Below are positions 41,560 to 51,145 of a DNA stretch of 64,000 nucleotides, in pieces; positions within the stretch are counted from its first letter, which is position 1, and each line of letters opens with the position of its first letter. Under the pieces are notes generated by a model. That model saw only the letters and a program-made list of their open reading frames with translations, was not told the origin of the DNA and searched no databases. Position numbers and translations under genes: made by a program. The stretch comes from Bog-756 sp963737625 (GTDB lineage Bacteria > Actinomycetota > Acidimicrobiia > Acidimicrobiales > RAAP-2): contig CAVTTK010000001.1 in NCBI GenBank assembly GCA_963737625.1, forward strand, positions 310,001 to 374,000. The letters run 5' to 3'.

Positions 41560-42579
41560 GTGAGGCACGACCCATCCGATCCAGAACTGACAGACCGTCA
41601 GTTTACGGTACCTCCGGCTGTTCCGCTCAGGCGGGTCACGCGTACGGCGCCCGGTGAGCACGGAGCCGCACGCCACGGCCCGGCCGGTGGTCCGCCGGGC
41701 CGACGGTCGCCCGGATGGTATTTTTCCGGAATCCACCACGCCTGGTTCCAGAACCATCTGCTCCCTGCGGTCGTGCTCGTGCTCGGAGCCGGTCTGTTCA
41801 TCAGGTTCGCCCACTGGGTGGGGGCGCGCCGGCGCAGCTGGGTCGACGGTCAGATCCGGGCCCAGATCGAGTCGGGTCAGGTGGCCTCTGAGGGGCTCAA
41901 GCGGTCCCGGGCGGTGAGCGAGGCCGTGGAGTGGGTGGTGGTGGCCTTGGTCGGCTTCATCACGTCGATCCTGGCCCTCGGTCGGCTGGGCATACCGCTC
42001 ACCACCTTGGTGGCCCCAGCCACCGTGATCGGCATCGGGCTCGGCTTCGGTGCCCAACAGATGGTGGGGGACCTGCTGGCCGGCTTCTTCCTCTTCGCCG
42101 AGCACCAATTCGCCTTCGGTGACGTCATCCGACTGTCCGTTCCCGGCCAGGCCACCGGCATCACCGGCACCGTCGAGGAACTGACCCTTCGGGTCACCAA
42201 GGTTCGTACCGCACAGGGAGAGTTGGTGGTGGTGCCCAACAGTGCCCTCCGCCAGGTGACCAACCTCTCCAAGGACTGGTCGCGTGCCGTGATCGACATC
42301 CCGGTCTCGGTCACGGAGGACCTCGAGCGGGTGACCGGTCTGCTGAAGGACATGTTCTCCGACATGGCCGGCGATCCCGAATGGCACGGACTCCTGCTCG
42401 GAGACCCGGTGGTGGCCGGGGTGGAGACCATCGACGTGGGCTACGTGCAGCTCCGGCTCATCGCCCGGACCCTCCCGGGGCGCCAGTTCGAGGTGGCCCG
42501 GGAGATCCGCCTGCGGGCCACCACCGCCCTCCGTTCGGCCGGGGTGAGTTCGCCGTCGATCGGTGACGGTCCCTCGTGA
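41560..42579 (+). CDS. Small-conductance mechanosensitive channel (MscS family)
   Basis: A 339-residue channel protein. Three helices are seen (about residues 64-86, 120-142 and the pore helix from ~150), with pore helix GIGLGFGAQQMVGDLLAGFF and the MscS beta domain (GTVEELTLRVTKVRTAQGEL, VPNSAL). GTG at 41560 is the only usable start that includes helix 1, yet the ~55 residues before it look like non-coding sequence and overlap the palindrome. A non-standard start is possible. The stop overlaps the Thr-rich gene (GTGA). Confidence 0.85.
   Translation: MRHDPSDPELTDRQFTVPPAVPLRRVTRTAPGEHGAARHGPAGGPPGRRSPGWYFSGIHHAWFQNHLLPAVVLVLGAGLFIRFAHWVGARRRSWVDGQIRAQIESGQVASEGLKRSRAVSEAVEWVVVALVGFITSILALGRLGIPLTTLVAPATVIGIGLGFGAQQMVGDLLAGFFLFAEHQFAFGDVIRLSVPGQATGITGTVEELTLRVTKVRTAQGELVVVPNSALRQVTNLSKDWSRAVIDIPVSVTEDLERVTGLLKDMFSDMAGDPEWHGLLLGDPVVAGVETIDVGYVQLRLIARTLPGRQFEVAREIRLRATTALRSAGVSSPSIGDGPS
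41585..41603. promoter_or_regulatory. Operator-like repeat CTGAC-N5-GTCAG, site 2
   Basis: AACTGAC-AGACC-GTCAGTT, seven-base perfect arms. It is 76 bases upstream of the D-aminoacylase-like start and falls within the first codons of the divergently read MscS frame if that gene really begins at 41560. Confidence 0.6.
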
Positions 42580-43181
42580 CGGGCGACGGAACGGGCTCCG
42601 GCCCGAGCTCCGGCGAAGGAGCCGGAGGGGCGGCCGGGGCCGGGGGCACCGAGGAGGAATCCCTGTCCACACCCCGGGCGCGGGCGCCCTGGGAGCGCAA
42701 GGATCCGAGCCGGGGGGATGAGATCAAACACAGCGCGCTGGTGGGTTTCATGTCCGTGCCGGTCAGCCGACGGTTCCCCATCCGCCGCTCGACCTTCGTG
42801 ATGGCACTGGCCTTCGTGGGCCTGGCCACGCTGCTGTACTTCAATCCCCCCCAATCGACGGTCACCGGGGGTGTCGTGCTCCATACGTCGCAGGGTGACG
42901 TGTTCGTGCCCAACGCCACACCGGTCAGCACCACCACGACCACCACCACCGGGCCTCCGCCGGCCACGGCCACCACCACCACGACGACGGTGTTCTCGCA
43001 GACCACCACGACCCTTCCGACCAGCTCCTCCACCTCAACCACGACCACCACCACGACGGTTTCGGGCCGCGGGGGTGGCGGCACCACGGGAACCGGCACC
43101 ACGTCGACGGGAACGTCAGGGCCGGCCGGGACGGGCGGCCTCAATGGGGCCGGGTCCACCACCACGCCGACGACACGGTGA
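42576..43181 (+). CDS. Membrane-anchored threonine-rich low-complexity protein
   Basis: A 201-residue protein with a Gly/Glu-rich N terminus, one hydrophobic helix near residues 74-92 (FVMALAFVGLATLLYF), then a Thr/Ser-rich region (about 115-165) and a Gly/Thr tail. Topology suggests a cytoplasmic N terminus and an extracytoplasmic, perhaps glycosylated, Thr-rich stalk. No family recognised. Its GTG overlaps the MscS stop, so it is probably an accessory of the channel. Confidence 0.65.
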   Translation: MTGDGTGSGPSSGEGAGGAAGAGGTEEESLSTPRARAPWERKDPSRGDEIKHSALVGFMSVPVSRRFPIRRSTFVMALAFVGLATLLYFNPPQSTVTGGVVLHTSQGDVFVPNATPVSTTTTTTTGPPPATATTTTTTVFSQTTTTLPTSSSTSTTTTTTTVSGRGGGGTTGTGTTSTGTSGPAGTGGLNGAGSTTTPTTR

Positions 43182-43189
43182 GGAGGGCC

Positions 43190-43208
43190 GGGCCGGCCTC
43201 AGCGGCCC
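43190..43208. terminator. Hairpin between convergent Thr-rich and GNAT genes
   Basis: GGGCCG-gcctcag-CGGCCC, a perfect six-base stem in the 51-base gap between the two converging stops. It could serve as a bidirectional terminator. No T-run. Confidence 0.35.
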
Positions 43209-43232
43209 GAGAACGCGGTCGTCCCATCCCGG

Positions 43233-43832
43233 TCATGGGCTCCACTCCATGAACCAGATGTGCGGCCCCCCCTCCGGAGCGTCGAGGTCCTCCACGACGC
43301 GGAAGCCGAGCTTCCGGTAGATGGCCACGTTGCCCTCGGTCCCCGTTGACAGGTGGGCGCCCAGTCCGTCGGACCGGGCCCAGGCCAGGCCGGCGGTGAT
43401 CAGAGCCCTCCCGTAGCCACGACCCTGCACGGCGGGATCGACGGCAATGGTATCGAGCAGCCAGCTGGGCTCCTCGGGCCCGTGCCGGTCGACCCAGCGC
43501 CAGAAGGCGTCGTAGCGACGGCCACCATCATCGGTGAGCTCGAGGACGCGCCGATGATTCCACGGGTGGTCGGTCCACTCCTCGAACTGTCCGGGCGGGA
43601 CCCAGACCGCTGCACCGCAGGCCGCACCGGCCTCCCAGACCACACCCTGTCCGAGAACCTGATCCAGGAACGCGGCGAAGAGCGGTGTGAACCGGTCAGG
43701 CGACGGCGGGGCATTGCCCAGCGTCCAGATCAGCATGGGATCGTCGACGAAGGCCCGACCGAACACGGGGGCCAGGGCGACGAGCCGTTCGGGACCGGCC
43801 GGCGTGACACGGATGGTCCCGGCGTCGTCCAT
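43233..43832 (-). CDS. GNAT family N-acetyltransferase
   Basis: A 199-residue acetyltransferase. The acetyl-CoA-binding motif A is LDTIAVDPAVQGRGYGRALI, followed by the NVAIYRKLGFRVVEDL beta-bulge and C-terminal strand. Acceptor unknown. The ATG at 43832 lies 80 bases after the F420/LLM gene stop. The gap holds two exact tandem copies of TGTGTCGAC plus a degenerate third (43841-43867). Confidence 0.85.
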   Translation of the reverse strand: MDDAGTIRVTPAGPERLVALAPVFGRAFVDDPMLIWTLGNAPPSPDRFTPLFAAFLDQVLGQGVVWEAGAACGAAVWVPPGQFEEWTDHPWNHRRVLELTDDGGRRYDAFWRWVDRHGPEEPSWLLDTIAVDPAVQGRGYGRALITAGLAWARSDGLGAHLSTGTEGNVAIYRKLGFRVVEDLDAPEGGPHIWFMEWSP

Positions 43833-43840
43833 CAGCCGAC

Positions 43841-43867
43841 TGTGTCGACTGTGTCGACTGCGTCTGA
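43841..43867. repeat. Short 9-bp tandem repeat
   Basis: TGTGTCGAC repeated twice exactly (43841-43849, 43850-43858), followed by a degenerate third copy. Located just upstream of the GNAT gene. Each unit contains the palindrome GTCGAC. Confidence 0.6.
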
Positions 43868-43912
43868 AGGCGACCCAGCGACCCGGTGGGCCATCGCTCG
43901 AGGTCGCCGAGG

Positions 43913-44893
43913 TCAGCCGGTGACGAGCGGGATGACCGTCTCGCCGAAGGCGGCGATCTGGTCACACTGCTCCTCGACCGAGCCGGTGGGGAAGCGGACC
44001 TGGACCTGGCCCACTCCGGCGGCCTCGTAGGGCCGGAGGTAGTCGGCGATCTGCTCGGCACTGCCCGTCACTGTGCCCGGAGGGAGATCGAAGCCGACCG
44101 TCGGTGGGCCGACATGGAACGGCGCGGCGATGGCGCCGATGTCGAGCGGCGCGCCGGGTCGGTACTCCTGGCGCATCCGGTGGAGGTCAGCCAGCAGGTC
44201 GACGTTGGGCCCGAGGGACTGGGGCAGCCAGCCGTCGGCGAAGCGGGCCGTCCGCCGCAAGGCGGCCGGTGACGAGCCACCGGTCCAGACGGGGGGCCGG
44301 GGCGTCTGCACCGGTCGGGGCCGGAGCCCGAGTCCCGAGGCCTTCCACGTCGGTCCGTCGAGCACCGGGAACTCGTCGACCAACCCGGCGACCAGACCGG
44401 CGATGGCCTCGTCGGTGACCGGGCCCCGGTGGTCGAACGGCGGACCCATCTGGTCGAACTCCTCATTGACGTGCCCGGCCCCGACGCCACAGATGATTCG
44501 GCCGTGGGAGAGGGCGTCGAGGGTGGCGAACTCCTTGGCGGCCCGGAGGGGGTGGCGGAGAGCCACCACGTAGATGTGCGAGAGGAGCCGGACCGTCGAG
44601 GTGATCCCGGCCAGCCAGCCCAGGGTAGCGACGGTGTCGTACCAGGTGGTGCTCATGGCCCCGGCCAGCCGCTCGGGGATGAAGGTGTGGTCACAGACGC
44701 CCACGTAGAAGAAGCCGGCGGCCTCACAGGCCAGGGCCACGGAGGCCAGTTCGTCCGGCCCGGCCGAGGTCTCCCAGGCCTGGGTGTATATGGTGGATTG
44801 GCTCTGGACGGGCAGTTGCATCCCGAACACGGTTCGCCCGGCGGGCAGGACCGGGACCGTGTCGGCGGGAAGAGGGATGGGGGAGTTGGTCAC
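43913..44893 (-). CDS. LLM-class (F420-type) flavin-dependent oxidoreductase
   Basis: A 326-residue luciferase-like TIM-barrel protein. VGVCDHTFIP, LLSHIYVVALRHPL (the non-prolyl cis-peptide region), and LDALSHGRIICGVGAGHVNEEF match actinobacterial F420-dependent enzymes of the class. Substrate unknown; the position downstream of two acyl-CoA dehydrogenases suggests a redox step in lipid or steroid breakdown. GTG at 44893 lies four bases after the acyl-CoA dehydrogenase stop. Confidence 0.82.
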   Translation of the reverse strand: MTNSPIPLPADTVPVLPAGRTVFGMQLPVQSQSTIYTQAWETSAGPDELASVALACEAAGFFYVGVCDHTFIPERLAGAMSTTWYDTVATLGWLAGITSTVRLLSHIYVVALRHPLRAAKEFATLDALSHGRIICGVGAGHVNEEFDQMGPPFDHRGPVTDEAIAGLVAGLVDEFPVLDGPTWKASGLGLRPRPVQTPRPPVWTGGSSPAALRRTARFADGWLPQSLGPNVDLLADLHRMRQEYRPGAPLDIGAIAAPFHVGPPTVGFDLPPGTVTGSAEQIADYLRPYEAAGVGQVQVRFPTGSVEEQCDQIAAFGETVIPLVTG

Positions 44894-44897
44894 CGGC

Positions 44898-45905
44898 TCA
44901 GCGTACGTCGCCGGTCGGGACCGGGATGGACCGGGCCAACTGCTCGGCCAACTGCTCGTCGGTGCCGAACCGGGTGGCCAACACCCGGGACCGCTTGTAG
45001 GCCAGATGGGCTGGGACCTCCCACGTGAAGCCCATGCCTCCGTGGACCTGGATGCACGAGCGTCCGTTGGTAATGGCGGCCTCATCGGCCAGGAGCTTGG
45101 CCCCGGCCGCGGCCACGGCGGGGTCACCCACATCGGGCTGATCGGCCGTGACGGCGGCGGCCTGTACGGCGCACCGGGCCACCTCGGCCCGCACGGCCAT
45201 GTCGGCACAGAGGTGTTTGACGGCCTGGAACCCGCCGATGGGTCGACCGAACTGCCGGCGATGCTTGGCGTACTCGACGGCCAGGTCGGTCACCCAGGCG
45301 GCCGAACCGACCTGCAGGGCGGCAGTGAGCACCGCGCCCACCTGCCGCCACCGCTGGGCCACGTCGGGACCGGCCAACGGGGTGCCGTCGGGCAGGCCGG
45401 TCACGCTCCACACCGGGGTCAGCGGGTCCATGGGCCGGCGCAGGCGGGTGGCCTCCAGAGAGGAGGGCTCGAGGGAGCTCACGCCGGTGTCGGACAGCAC
45501 CAGCAGCACATCGAGGTCGTCGAGGTCCTCGATGATCAGGGGAAGGACGTTCGTGGCGGCTGCTGCTGGGGCTTCGATGATCCCCACCACCACCGAGCCG
45601 TCGTCGGCCCCGTCGACGGTGCCGGCGGCGAGGTGGGAGGCCACCAGTGGTCCTGGGACCAGCGCCCGCCCCAGCTCCTCGAAGACCAGGACCGCCTCGG
45701 CCAGACCCAGGCCGACGCCGCCGGCCGATTCGGGCAGGCACAGGTTGAAGACGCCGGCCTCGCCCAGCTGCAGCCAGTCCTTGCGGTCGACCACGTGGTC
45801 GGCCGACTCGAACGTGCGGAGGTGGTCGAGGGTGAACTGACCCTGGCACAGACGGCGCATGCCGTCGGCCAGCTCGGTCTGGAGCTCGGTCAGTTCGAAG
45901 TCCAC
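44898..45905 (-). CDS. Acyl-CoA dehydrogenase, short partner subunit
   Basis: A 335-residue acyl-CoA dehydrogenase-fold protein, shorter than the usual ~390. N-terminal helices, then ESAGGVGLGLAEAVLVFEEL, and the C-terminal AVEYAKHRRQFGRPIGGFQAVKH and QVHGGMGFTWE. Length and its place directly after a 408-residue dehydrogenase gene match the alpha2beta2 FadE pairs (ChsE type) used for steroid CoA esters in mycobacteria. GTG at 45905 follows GAGGGG. Confidence 0.85.
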   Translation of the reverse strand: MDFELTELQTELADGMRRLCQGQFTLDHLRTFESADHVVDRKDWLQLGEAGVFNLCLPESAGGVGLGLAEAVLVFEELGRALVPGPLVASHLAAGTVDGADDGSVVVGIIEAPAAAATNVLPLIIEDLDDLDVLLVLSDTGVSSLEPSSLEATRLRRPMDPLTPVWSVTGLPDGTPLAGPDVAQRWRQVGAVLTAALQVGSAAWVTDLAVEYAKHRRQFGRPIGGFQAVKHLCADMAVRAEVARCAVQAAAVTADQPDVGDPAVAAAGAKLLADEAAITNGRSCIQVHGGMGFTWEVPAHLAYKRSRVLATRFGTDEQLAEQLARSIPVPTGDVR

Positions 45906-45930
45906 GGTCCGCCCCTCGTGGCTCGGCCGG

Positions 45931-47157
45931 TCATGCCGTGACCCCCGCTGCCGGTTTGGGTGGCCCCGACGGCTCTTTGGGCAGGCCAAGGATCCGCTCG
46001 CCCACGATGTTCCGTTGGATCTGCGACGTGCCGGCGGCGATGGTCAGGGAGATGCCGCGCAGCCAGTCCTCGACCATGGTGGCCGACGGAAGCGGACCCT
46101 GTCCGTCCCCACCCTCGACATCGTCGGCGGCCAGGCCGGCCCGACCCAGCAGGGAGAGGGAGTACTCGCCGAGCTTGGACCGCGTCTCGGTGTAGGCCAG
46201 CTTGAAGAGGGTGCCTCCGACCCCGGGAATGCCGGTGCGGGCGGCCTGGGAGACGTTGCGCTTGGTCAGCGCCCACAGGGCGTCGAGCTCGGCTCGAAGA
46301 TGGCCGGCCTGCCGGCGGACCCCCGGGTCGGTCCACGCCCCGGTGCGTTGGGCCACGGCCACCGTCGCCGAGAGGAGTTCGAAGGCCTCGAGCAGGTCGC
46401 CCACGAAGGCGGTACCCCGCTCGAAGCTGAGGGTGACCATGGTCACCCTCCACCCGTCATTCTCGTCCCCCACCCGGTTGGCCACCGGGACCTGGACCTC
46501 GTCGAGGAAGAGCTCGGCGAACTCGGTGGAGCCGGCGATGGTGGAGAGGGGGCGAATCTCCACTCCCGGAGTGTCCATGGGCAGGATCAGCCAGGAGATG
46601 CCCCGGTGTCGGCTGTCCTCGTCGCCCGTCCGAACCAGCAGTTCGCAGTGGTCCGCCACCTCGGCGTGGGAGGTCCAGATCTTCGAGCCCGTCACCACGT
46701 AGTGGTCACCGTCGCGCACCGCTCGGGTGCGCATGGAGGCGAGGTCGGAGCCGGCGTCGGGCTCGGAGAACCCCTGACACCAGACATCGTCGCCCTTCAG
46801 GATGGCCGGCAGGTAGCGCTGGCGCTGTTCTGGGGTGCCCTCGGCGATGATGGTGGGCCCGGCATGAAGGAGCCCTACGAAGTTGACCCCGACGTAGGGG
46901 GCGTGGGCCCTCTCCAGCTCCTCTTTGAACACCAGCTCCTCGACGGGGGACGCGCCCCGCCCCCCACCCTCGACGGGCCAGTCCACCCCGGCATAGCCGG
47001 CGTCGAACAGCAGTCGCTGCCAGTGGGTGTCGTAGGCGCGCCGTCCCGGCCAGTCGGTGGCCACCGGCTTGGGCGGCAGCCCCGGAAGGGTCTCGGCCAG
47101 CCACTGGCGCAGCTCGCCCCGGAACGCCTCCTCGGCGTCGGTGTAGCGGAGGTCCAT
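45931..47157 (-). CDS. Acyl-CoA dehydrogenase, long partner subunit
   Basis: A 408-residue dehydrogenase with the FAD/substrate segment WCQGFSEPDAGSDLASMRTR, VVTGSKIWTSHAEVADH, and C-terminal AAGTSQIQRNIVGERILGLP. It abstracts alpha,beta hydrogens from an acyl-CoA and passes electrons to ETF. As the first gene of a two-subunit set it probably pairs with the 44898 product. Substrate unknown, perhaps a steroid side chain or ring fragment. Confidence 0.88.
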   Translation of the reverse strand: MDLRYTDAEEAFRGELRQWLAETLPGLPPKPVATDWPGRRAYDTHWQRLLFDAGYAGVDWPVEGGGRGASPVEELVFKEELERAHAPYVGVNFVGLLHAGPTIIAEGTPEQRQRYLPAILKGDDVWCQGFSEPDAGSDLASMRTRAVRDGDHYVVTGSKIWTSHAEVADHCELLVRTGDEDSRHRGISWLILPMDTPGVEIRPLSTIAGSTEFAELFLDEVQVPVANRVGDENDGWRVTMVTLSFERGTAFVGDLLEAFELLSATVAVAQRTGAWTDPGVRRQAGHLRAELDALWALTKRNVSQAARTGIPGVGGTLFKLAYTETRSKLGEYSLSLLGRAGLAADDVEGGDGQGPLPSATMVEDWLRGISLTIAAGTSQIQRNIVGERILGLPKEPSGPPKPAAGVTA

Positions 47158-47210
47158 GGTGGCGCCCTACTCCGCGGGCCGCGGCCCGACGGGGCCGTGC
47201 GCCGCCCGGA

Positions 47211-48410
47211 TCATTTGAAGTCGAGGTCGTAGAGCTTGATGGCGTTGCCGCGGACGATCTTGTAGATCTGCTCCTCGGTGAGGTCCTTCATCTGCTTCTC
47301 GGCGATCTGACGGGTCTCGGGCCAGGTGGAGTCGGAGTGGGGGTAGTCGGACTCGTAGGTGATGTTGTCCACCCCGATGGACTCGATGTTCTTGAGACCG
47401 AAGGCGTCGCTGAAGAAGCAGCCGTAGATCTGGCGAAAGAAGTAGGTCGATGGTGGCTCGGGGACGATATCGGCCACACCGCCCCAGCCCCGGTTCTCCT
47501 CCCACACGGTGTCGGCCCGCTCCAGGATGTACGGGATCCAACCGATCTGACCCTCGGCATAGGCCAGCTTGAGCTCGGGGAAGCGCACCAGCACGCCCGA
47601 GAACATGAAGTCGACCATCGAGTAGGTGGCGTTGGAGTGGGTCAGGGTCGAACCCACCGCCGGGGGGGCGTCGGCCGACGTGGACGGCATCTTGGAGGAC
47701 GAACCGATGTGCATGTTGATGACGGTGCGGGTCTCTTCGCACGCCCTGAAGAAGGGATCCCAATAGTGGTCGGGATCGTGGACCGACGGCAGACCCAGGA
47801 AGGGGGGGATCTCACTGAAGCAGACGGCCCGCACGCCTCGCTCGGCGTTGCGGCGTACCTCGGCGGCGGCCAGTTCGACATCCCACAGCGGGATCAGGCA
47901 CAGCGGAATCAGCCGGCCCTGGGCCTCGGGGCCGCACCACTCCTCGACCATCCAGTCGTTGTAGGCCTTGACGCACAGCAGGGCGAGTTCCTTGTCGCTG
48001 GCCTCGGTGAAGGTCTGCCCGCAGAAGCGGGGGAAGGTCGGGAAACACAGGGAAGCCTCGAGGTGGTTGACGTCCATGTCTTCCAGCCGCGTCTTGACCT
48101 CGTAGGACCCCGGCCGCATGTCGCCGTAGGTGACGCCCCGCATCGTCACCTCGTCGCGAGGTACGCCGACGGCGGAGTCCACCCGGAGGAGCGGTCGCTT
48201 CAGGTCCTCGTAGTACCACCAGTCGGTGGGGAATCCCTCGGAGCCGGGCACCACGGTGAGCTTGCCGCCGACGAAGGTGATCTCGCCCATCGGGGCGCGC
48301 ACGATCCTCGGACCGATGTCGTGGTACTTCTTGGGGAGACGGTCCATCCAGACGTTGGGTGGTTCCACCACGTGGTCGTCGACGGAGATGATCCAGGGCA
48401 GTTCGGCCAT
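47211..48410 (-). CDS. Amidohydrolase-2 family metal-dependent hydrolase
   Basis: A 399-residue TIM-barrel hydrolase/decarboxylase of the PF04909 group. It begins WIISVDDHVVEPPNVWMDRLP, with later INMHIGSSSKMP and the active-site Asp region ITYESDYPHSDSTWP. Homologues often sit in steroid or aromatic degradation clusters; the reaction here is not known. No ribosome-binding site: the -10 TACACT ends seven bases before the ATG. An operator-like palindrome covers the -35. Confidence 0.82.
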   Translation of the reverse strand: MAELPWIISVDDHVVEPPNVWMDRLPKKYHDIGPRIVRAPMGEITFVGGKLTVVPGSEGFPTDWWYYEDLKRPLLRVDSAVGVPRDEVTMRGVTYGDMRPGSYEVKTRLEDMDVNHLEASLCFPTFPRFCGQTFTEASDKELALLCVKAYNDWMVEEWCGPEAQGRLIPLCLIPLWDVELAAAEVRRNAERGVRAVCFSEIPPFLGLPSVHDPDHYWDPFFRACEETRTVINMHIGSSSKMPSTSADAPPAVGSTLTHSNATYSMVDFMFSGVLVRFPELKLAYAEGQIGWIPYILERADTVWEENRGWGGVADIVPEPPSTYFFRQIYGCFFSDAFGLKNIESIGVDNITYESDYPHSDSTWPETRQIAEKQMKDLTEEQIYKIVRGNAIKLYDLDFK

Positions 48411-48417
48411 GGGGCCG

Positions 48418-48446
48418 AGTGTACCGCCTGGTCTGACGGTCCGTCA
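48418..48446 (-). promoter_or_regulatory. Leaderless promoter of the amidohydrolase gene
   Basis: Minus strand: -35 TGACGG (48446-48441), 17-base spacer, -10 TACACT (48423-48418), seven bases, ATG at 48410. The best promoter in the window. Its -35 lies inside operator site 3. Confidence 0.6.
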
Positions 48447-48447
48447 G
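48433..48447. promoter_or_regulatory. Operator-like repeat CTGAC-N5-GTCAG, site 3
   Basis: CTGACGGTCCGTCAG, a perfect 7-1-7 palindrome. It overlaps the -35 box of the amidohydrolase promoter, the position expected for a repressor. Confidence 0.65.
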
Positions 48448-48586
48448 GAAACACCGGCGTGCCAAAGGGGTCCGAGGGGGCCCGTTCCGGAGAACCTCCG
48501 GATGCCGGCGACACGGCTGGCTGGTCTCGACGGCACCCGATCGGGACCGACGTGGATCGACAGAACCGACCCTCACCCCTCCCGCC

Positions 48587-49396
48587 TCAGATCATGGCCA
48601 CCCCGCCGTTGGGCCGCACCACCTGGCCGGTCATGAATCTCGAAGCGTCCGAAGCCAGGTAGAGCACGGCGCCGGCGATGTCCTCGGGCTCCCCCACGGT
48701 TCGGAGGGGCGCCCCCTTGGCCATGGCCGAGACCAGCGAGTTCTCCATGGCCTCGTCGCGGCCCCCGTCAGGCAGATGGAAGTGACCGGTGGTCATGCCG
48801 GTGATGACGAATCCCGGGGCCACGGCGTTGACCCGCACGTGCTTCTTCCCGACCTCCACGGCCAGGGTCTTGGTCATCTGATTGACCCCGGCCTTGCAGA
48901 TGGCGTAGCTGACGATGTTGGCGCTGGGCGTGTCAGCCGCGGCCGACGAGCAGTTGATGATGCTGCCTCCTTCGGGCTGCTCGACCATGATCCTTCCGGC
49001 GGCCTGGCACCCGAAGAAGACGCCCTTCAGGTTGACGGCCATGATGGTGTCGAGGTCCTCCTCCGATTCGTCGAGGAAGGGGCCGCCCAGCATGATGCCG
49101 GCGATGTTGCACCACACGTGGATCCCGCCGTGCTCGGCGGCCACCCGCTGGGCCAGGGCGTCCACGTCGGCCTTCTTCGACACGTCGAGGGCCACCCCCT
49201 CGGCCTTGCCCCCGAGGGCGACGATCTCCTCGGCAGTGGCCCGGGCGGTGTCCTGGTGGATGTCGGCGCACACCACTTTGGCCCCGGCCCCGGCCAGGGC
49301 CAGGGCACTGGCTCTGGCGATGCCGCTCCCGGCCCCGGTGACCACGGCCACCTTCCCGTCGACGCGGAACGATTGGATGAGCGTGCTGGCGTCCAT
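48587..49396 (-). CDS. Short-chain dehydrogenase/reductase
   Basis: A 269-residue classical SDR using NAD(P)(H). Cofactor motif TGAGSGIA (20-27), NIAG (97-100), catalytic Ser150/151 region, Tyr164 and Lys168 in YAICK. Members oxidise hydroxy-acyl or steroid alcohols; substrate here unknown. The ending FMTGQVVRPNGGVAMI is typical. It stands alone, 178 bases upstream of the amidohydrolase start in the same direction. Confidence 0.9.
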   Translation of the reverse strand: MDASTLIQSFRVDGKVAVVTGAGSGIARASALALAGAGAKVVCADIHQDTARATAEEIVALGGKAEGVALDVSKKADVDALAQRVAAEHGGIHVWCNIAGIMLGGPFLDESEEDLDTIMAVNLKGVFFGCQAAGRIMVEQPEGGSIINCSSAAADTPSANIVSYAICKAGVNQMTKTLAVEVGKKHVRVNAVAPGFVITGMTTGHFHLPDGGRDEAMENSLVSAMAKGAPLRTVGEPEDIAGAVLYLASDASRFMTGQVVRPNGGVAMI

Positions 49397-49538
49397 GGCG
49401 TGTGCGGACCTCTTCGTGTCGGCGGCGGGCTGCCCGTCCCGGTGGGTGCGGCACCCACCGCCGAGACCCTACGGGACGACGCACGGATTCGCAGGCCGAC
49501 GCCGCTCGTTGTGGCCTCGGGGCCGGCCTTCTACCCGG

Positions 49539-50825
<1,287 letters not shown>

Positions 50826-51145
50826 CGTGCGTCTGCTTCCATCATTGCGCCCCTCCAGCGGATCGATACCACTCTCAGTAGTGGTCTGACCACATTACCA
50901 CCCTGCATGGCTTTTTTGCATCCGGAATTCGGTCCTGGCGAAGGTCAATTGGTCGGGTCTGCGTCCCCTGGCCCACGGTGCCGCTCTCCCGGCCTCGGCC
51001 TGGGTGTTTGCGTGGCTCAGTGGGGGAACAACCAGCTCCGGAGCCATCAGCGTCACCGAAATGGGTGAGCTGGTCCCTGGGGTCCTTCCCCCAGCTGGAC
51101 CCAGTGCATAGCATGGGCCCCTCGAGGGGAACCGAACGGGGGCCG
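50826..51145. other. 320-bp divergent intergenic region with palindromes
   Basis: Lies between the SGNH gene (minus) and the CHAP repeat protein (plus). It is less GC-rich than its surroundings. It contains the overlapping repeats at 50868-50893, a possible -10 TAGCAT at 51108-51113 and a perfect palindrome CCCCTCGAGGGG at 51118-51129. The plus-strand gene could carry a long structured leader. Confidence 0.5.
50868..50893. promoter_or_regulatory. Overlapping inverted repeats ACCAC/GTGGT/ACCAC
   Basis: ACCACT-ctcagt-AGTGGT (50868-50885) overlaps GTGGTC-t-GACCAC (50881-50893). The shared middle arm means three half-sites of alternating direction, as in operators binding two dimers. It is 43 bases upstream of the SGNH start. 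Confidence 0.45.

Noticed and set aside
42928..43070. ACC/ACG-rich tract taken for a microsatellite
   Set aside because: It encodes the in-frame Thr-rich region with mixed Thr codons, so it is coding low complexity rather than a simple repeat.
50940..51145. Possible c-di-AMP (ydaO-type) riboswitch before the CHAP gene
   Set aside because: Short motifs GGGGGAAC, GGGTGA and CCGAAC occur in order, but the conserved CAGCTAAC core and a closing P1 stem could not be found.
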